This document shows, piece after piece, positions 59,142 to 64,000 of a stretch of 64,000 nucleotides of DNA. The position numbers and the translations under genes were made by a program. Each line of letters starts with the position of its first letter. Within the stretch, counting starts at the first letter, position 1. The notes under the pieces are model-generated. The model had not been told where the DNA came from and searched no databases. It worked only from the letters and a program-made list of their open reading frames with translations. This stretch comes from Dicaeum eximium (Eukaryota; Chordata; Aves; Passeriformes; Dicaeidae): assembly GCA_013396995.1 (NCBI GenBank), contig VWZP01009168.1, positions 943,450 to 1,007,449 of the forward strand, read 5' to 3'.

Positions 59142-59246
59142 TTAATACTTTGCTTGAAAAGTCTCTTTATCCAACATGAAGTCAGCAAATCTCTGCTGGA
59201 GCTCCTTTTCTCTCTCCTGCTGTCGCTGCACATCTTCCTTCAGACA
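59142..59246 (-). CDS. CDC5L: CDC5L last coding exon with stop codon (34 residues)
   Basis: This exon completes the CDC5L C-terminus. After the acceptor TTTTCCTTACAG it reads CLKEDVQRQQEREKELQQRF and then ADFMLDKETFQAKY followed by TAA at 59144-59142. The glutamine/glutamate/arginine/lysine-rich heptad-like pattern predicts a coiled coil. In the family the C-terminal region contacts other PRP19-complex members such as PLRG1. The junction PRRLE-CLKED with the exon at 60342-60554 matches the family sequence as I remember it. Together the two exons supply 105 residues, about 698-802 on the 802-residue human scale. The very last residues (FQAKY) look more divergent than the rest, as is usual for the end of this protein. 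The exon is too short to stand out as an ORF; it was identified from the splice site, the frame and the protein match. Confidence 0.93.
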   Translation of the reverse strand, partial: CLKEDVQRQQEREKELQQRFADFMLDKETFQAKY

Positions 59247-60341
59247 CTGTAAGGAAAATATCATTAAACAACCAGTCAGTTTTCCACCAGTCACACCCAT
59301 GAAGATCATTACCAGAGGCTGTATTTTAGTTCCTCCAGAGGAAGAGCTCAGAATTAAGACCGAACATTGCTGAAATTACTTACTTTAAATATAAATGTAA
59401 AACAGAGCAGTGGGTGTAAAGTATCAAGAATCACAGTTATCTTACTTCAAACATCAGGTAGCTCACCCTGTTTTTGACAGCAGCTAAGATCAAATGCTTC
59501 AGGAGAGATTTCAAATTGGAACCTTGCCATTTACTAAAAACAGGTGCTATTAGCAGTTATCAAGTGATTTAATATGCTTTAACTGTTATCTGTTACTAAA
59601 TCAATTAATCACTTTGAGTTTGTAGACACATCAGTCAGCATTTCTAAATCATCTTCACAAAGATGATGCATTTTATCTTTTTTATAGCAAGTGGGTGAGA
59701 ATATCTAAGTCTCAATGGAAGCCTCTGTTCTGGAGGAAAACCACATTACAATAAAAATTGTGCTCAGGTGAACACTTATTCCTTGGAAAGAAAAGGCTGG
59801 TATTGGTTCAAACCTAGGACTGAGTCTTGATTAAGAGTTGCCTCATTAGCTGAATAAAAGGAGAATATCCTGGAGATCCTTAAACTAATAAAAGTGGCTC
59901 CAAGGTAGTGATTTCAGGTATATACCAGCATTTAGTCCACTGGCTTTTAAGGAAGAAAGAGATTTTAGACAAGTTTTACATTTACCCCAAGCTCTAATAG
60001 TAATTAAAACTGAAACAAACCAAATCAAGAGAGAGACGGAACTTGTGCTGATACACATGGCAGAAGATTTATAAAATAAACCACACAAGGAAATAAAAAA
60101 ACCCCAAAGTTAAAGAACACACTGCCAGATTAGTCCCAGCCTCTAATATGTGTATCACAGAATCTTTGATACTGAAGTAAAAGACAGATGAATCTGGTTA
60201 CAGCCAAAAGTATGATTCTAAGAGAACATTAAAAACTTGGTACCAACTCAGGCTGCAAAGGTCAGAGCTCGTGCCTTGTAAAAACATCTTTTTCCATGAG
60301 GTGCCTGTGTCTGAGCTCAGGTACTGGATTTGGAACCTCAC
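59247..60341 (-). other. CDC5L: CDC5L last intron
   Basis: A 1,095-bp intron joining the two CDC5L exons. On the minus strand it starts GTGAGG and ends CTTACAG. It is AT-rich, and I see no CR1 or LTR copy, no open frame of note and no RNA gene in it. Both flanking exons are in phase 0. Confidence 0.9.
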
Positions 60342-60554
60342 CTCCAGTCTCCGAGGGATTGCAGCATCCTCATGTTTCTTCAGCTCCTCAAAGGTCCGCA
60401 GCTCCAGGTGGGCCTGCTCGATCTGGTCCCACAGATCATTCAGCTGCTTGATGAGCCCCATGGCTCGAGACTGGTAACCACCCAGAAGGATCTTCAGCTT
60501 CTTCTCCATCTTGGCAGCCCTCTTGGCTTCAGTGGTCATGTGGCCTCTGTTGAT
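60342..60554 (-). CDS. CDC5L: CDC5L penultimate coding exon (71 codons)
   Basis: CDC5L is a Myb-like DNA/RNA-binding core subunit of the nuclear PRP19 (NTC) complex, needed for spliceosome activation and pre-mRNA splicing. Read on the minus strand, this exon encodes 71 residues from INRGHMTTEAKR through LLGGYQSRAMGL and DLWDQIEQAHLELRTF to AAIPRRLE, which I recognise as the charged, largely helical C-terminal segment of the protein. The 3' splice site is a pyrimidine tract ending in GGCAG just above 60554. The donor is GTGAGG at 60341 and below. Both exon ends fall between codons (phase 0), and the reading continues directly into the next exon at 59246. Open reading runs past the donor into the intron, so a naive ORF call overextends at its C-terminal end. 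No frameshift or stop is seen. Upstream exons (Myb repeats and the middle of the protein) are outside the window. Confidence 0.94.
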
Positions 60555-63500
60555 CTGCCAGAAGGAACCCATGAGTTGTTTTAGTTACCCAGAACTCAAA
60601 AGTCAAGAGGAAAAAAAAAAGTAAAAAATATATCTGTGGAATTACGTTGACTTGATCAAGTTCATACTACACATTTTACAACAACCTAGACTTCTGGATT
60701 AAAATCTTTATAATACACAGAATACATCTCTAAAATTGTAATCCAGACAAAATCCATAAACAGACAAAGCGACACCAATAATCAACCAAAATGCAGCACC
60801 TTTTCTTTGCTACAATTACCCAAAATATCATTTATTATCAATGAAACAGAACTCCTTTGGGAAGGAACTACTGAAGAGGGATCTGCCTTTCACAGTGATA
60901 ACTACAGTCAGCCATCACAGCCTTACACACCAAGCTACTGCAAAGTGAATTTCATCAGCCTTCCAGCCCTCCAACTGTACTGAAGCACCCTCTGTTACAC
61001 AGCTGCAGGTTTCTGTAATGTGTCCTCCTACTCCTTAACAATTTATTCCCTCATTTAGAACAGTTTTAGTTGGTGGTGCAGAGATAAACAAAGTGAATGG
61101 CCAAGGGAGCAAACTGTTAATGGGTGAGTGAAAGAGAAATTTGACTTTCTGAGCTGTCTAGTTTGCTCCTGGGGAGAGCAATGCAGACTGCTCTGCTTTT
61201 CAAACTCTGTTTGCAGTGTAGACTTAAGCTATGCCCAAGGTGCTTTAAGCATACAGAAAGGCGCCTCTTTTTCAATATTTATATAAATCTAGAGAAAATT
61301 AAATAAATAGATTAGGGATTTGTGAGGATACTCTCTGATGGAAAAGTATGAAAGCTTTAAATGTCTTCATTGGTAAATAATATGCTATTACTGCAACAAC
61401 AAACACAGCTGTGTGGTCAATGAACTATTTTCCAATTACTGTTTTTTGGCTGAGAAATGTGTGCTGAGCATCACTGACATTTAGAGGTGATGGAATAGAT
61501 AGATACACAGGCAAACAGAATTTTGTTTGTAACAGAGACCTAATGTAACAAAAAACAATTGTCCATGCTGCTCCCAGCATTACAGACAATGTGGAGTTAT
61601 GGCTGGTATGGAATGAAACTCCCATCACAATGGGACTCTTCAGAGCAGGCTAAAAAAGACCATTTAGAGAAGTTCCACTGTTCTGTCATCTTGAGTGAAG
61701 ATCTTATTCTTTACTGTGAAGGTGGTGAGGCCCTGGCACATGTTCCCAGGGATGTGACTGTCCCATCCCTGGAAGTGTCCAAGGCCAGGCTGGCTGGAGC
61801 TCTGGGCAACCTGGTCTGGTGGAAGGTGTCCCTGCCCATGGCAGGGGGTTGGAACGAGCTGAGCTTGAAGATCCCTTCAAGGCAAACCATTCTGTGATTT
61901 CATGATCTCTCAACAACCTATTTTTCTAATAAAATGTTAAACACTGAGTACCTGAGGACATAAATACAGTTATCAGCACTATTCAGGATTAGGACACTGT
62001 GGTCACAAGCCCTGAATTATCCCCATGTTCCAAGTATCACCAGCAGCAGTGGCAGAACTGGCTTGGTCTCGCACTTTTGCACTTTCTGAGTTTATTACAG
62101 GAGATCTTTCTGTCATCAGGAGAGAAACTGGCAACTCCAGGGCATGGCTCATCTGATCCAGGGCCTCGGGACAGGATTAAACACCTCAGTGAAGGGCTCT
62201 TCACTGATGGTGATGGGAGCACAAACTGTTTAGACATTGTTATCCAAGACCAGGTAGATCAACCCCACCCTAAGTGTGTACTGTCTTAAGATGTTAGACA
62301 AAATAAAGTATTTTTACATTTAATGCTTCTAACAAAACCAGTTCAAGTCTAATACTTATTATAGTATCAGACCATGATTATTTAAGCACTCTTGAAATTT
62401 TCAGACAATGAGAATTGGACTTATTATTTCTGAGTTGGTCTGGACACTGGACTCTTAACTACTAGAGCTCCTTAGGTTATATCCTGATGTATTGCTTTTC
62501 TACTCGGTTCCTTGTCCCATCTTGGGTTATCATAGGCCTTACTGCTGCAAAAAGAAAAAAAAAAAAACAAGAAGAGAAAAAAGCCTCCCAAGTTTCTAAA
62601 ACCAGAAATAACAGCCCTTTCTTCCTTCTCTGCTTAGGTAGAAATGTGAACACTCACCACCTTTTCCCCTACCTCCCAACTACAAAATTTTAGGACCTAC
62701 TACGAAAAGGTCAAAAGGAGGTCTCAGCTTTTGTAACAAATACTATTTATTAAAAATTGCTGACTGCTGCATTAGTGCCAACAACTGCATATAATTTCAG
62801 TTCAAGCTTCATAAAATTTTAAGGCTCAGATAGCAAGCTAAAAATTCCAAGCAGTTATGAAAAGGTGTGTTTAAGCAGTAGTCTACATTATTTGCTTGAA
62901 GGAAAGTAATAGATTTGAGTAAAATCTGACAACCATTTCCCCCTGAAACTAATAGAAAGAGTAAAGACATTTGAAGGATTTCTCCACTTATTTATTTTGT
63001 ACTCCTCCTTGGCCAGCTTTGGTTCTGCTGACTTTTATACCAGCAACAGCAAAATGAGAACAGCATGTACAGACACAGGGTAAGATGATATATGATGTTA
63101 AGGCAAGTGTGAGAGCCTCATCCCATCCCAAATCTCTGATGTAAAAGCCTTCCCTCGTGACTCATAAAGTGGTGTTCAGTTTTCAGTACTGCACTAGAGA
63201 ACCAAGGAAGAGAAACCAAAACAAGCAGCAGACAAAAGAACCAAAAGAGCAACAGACATAACCAGAGGTTTATAAAACATGATCTAGAAAAGGGAGACTG
63301 ACTGGAAAACCAGTGTTTTTTTAATTTGTTTTTCCTCTGCCTAACAAAAAAAAAAACCAGAAAAAAAGAAAGACACAACACCCTGCTTTAAATATCACAG
63401 TTAATTGTGAAAAATTCATCTGTTCTTACTGCTACTGAGAAAGGAAAAGGGGCTTAAATTTGGGAAGGAAATTTTAGATCTTAGTTGTAAGGTTTAACTA

Positions 63501-64000
63501 AGGACAACGAAGGACAGGGAAGGACTCCTTATGAGAACAAACATCCACTGGGAAAGATTTAAGAAAAACTGACCCTGAGGAAGGGAAGAGCTCAATTGCC
63601 TTAAAAACTGCATTTTCAGAATTCTCATCTCACCAGGTCTACTGAGGACACCCCTACTCTGTTCCAAGGGCTTTTTTGCTGTACTGACTGGTTTGTTTTC
63701 CTTCCCTTTAATGTGGAGCTTCTGGTAATCCCTAAACAGCATTAAGCTCTCTTGTCTTTTAATTGATCTTCCTAATCATGCTGGATGGATTAAATAAACA
63801 TGGAAGAAAAACTGCTGCATGTTCAGAGCAGAGCCACAGTCAAAGCAAACCAACCTGTTCTGTGACCTTGGAGAATCAACATCACCACAAAGCTCCTCGC
63901 CTGTGCAGAAATCCTCTGCCAGCTTCAGCCACGCCGGCTGAGCAGAGCACTCTTGGAACGTGCATAGGACTACTCTAAATGTTACTGTAACTTCCTTCCT
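60555..64000 (-). other. CDC5L: CDC5L intron upstream of the penultimate exon (cut by window edge)
   Basis: At least 3.4 kb of intron. I looked on the minus strand for an exon ending just before INRGHM and found none, so the preceding exon lies past 64000. The intron holds one CR1 copy (61706-61908), an A-rich tract near 62551-62580, and otherwise AT-rich unique sequence. Open frames here, for example 61999-62289 (+), have no recognisable similarity. Confidence 0.8.
61706..61908 (+). repeat. CR1 LINE 3' fragment inside the CDC5L intron
   Basis: Shows the common CR1 3' blocks in order: 'gtgaaggtggtgaggccctg', 'cccatccctggaagtgtcc', 'ggaaggtgtccctgcccatg', then a terminal 'accattctgtgatttcatga'. 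It is about 200 bp, 5'-truncated, and oriented antisense to CDC5L. Confidence 0.9.

Noticed and set aside
60198..60341. C-terminal extension of the CDC5L frame beyond the penultimate exon
   Set aside because: The frame stays open into the intron, but the GTGAGG donor and the exact continuation at 59246 show it is intronic.
61999..62289. Possible further CDC5L exon (open frame in the upstream intron)
   Set aside because: It lies on the strand opposite to CDC5L and does not match the protein; no suitable splice sites and phase.
1..64000. CRISPR arrays, operons, Shine-Dalgarno sites, prophage, tRNA or rRNA genes
   Set aside because: None seen; the direct repeats found are CR1, LTR or microsatellite, and the sequence is vertebrate nuclear DNA.

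Overview
The window looks like avian nuclear DNA, probably from a passerine. It is roughly 43% GC and intron- or desert-like. It carries about 27 truncated CR1 LINE copies with the bird-type 3' end (repeats of ATTCTATG), and three LTRs of bird endogenous retrovirus type. The only protein-coding sequence I can support is the last two coding exons of CDC5L, a spliceosome (PRP19/NTC complex) subunit, on the minus strand at 59142-59246 and 60342-60554. The species call is an inference from repeat style; the bird call is firmer.

Layout: 60555-64000 is the next upstream CDC5L intron, cut by the window edge. 59247-60341 is the last CDC5L intron. About 58785-59141 is a candidate 3' UTR with a poly(A) signal. 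Everything to the left (1 to about 58780) lies downstream of CDC5L and holds no gene I can support. In other vertebrates this side of CDC5L faces SUPT3H and RUNX2 across a gene-poor interval, so the 58 kb desert fits conserved synteny (established for human; inferred here).

Inside the desert, CR1 fragments fall into three groups by their 3' ends: a common type with a 'gggttggaaggga' start, a type with 'cattaaggttggaaaaga', and a type with 'tatcctgagtt'. Two solo LTRs have TG...CA ends and 5-bp target duplications (29774-30413, exact; 1905-2463, one mismatch). A third LTR (18743-19279) carries a (TTC)16 expansion in its U3. CR1s cluster at 49.5-52.7 kb, where a roughly 300-bp block including non-CR1 flank occurs twice, 2.54 kb apart. 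A roughly 155-bp unidentified repeat occurs at 13.6 kb and 15.9 kb.

Between repeats there are several repeat-free stretches with retained CpG or homeobox/RUNX/SOX-like motifs. These are the most likely places for conserved regulatory elements, but conservation cannot be judged from one sequence. I found no tRNA, rRNA, CRISPR, operon or prokaryotic content. The longest open frames in the desert are of chance length or lie in repeats. I did not find a convincing new biological system.
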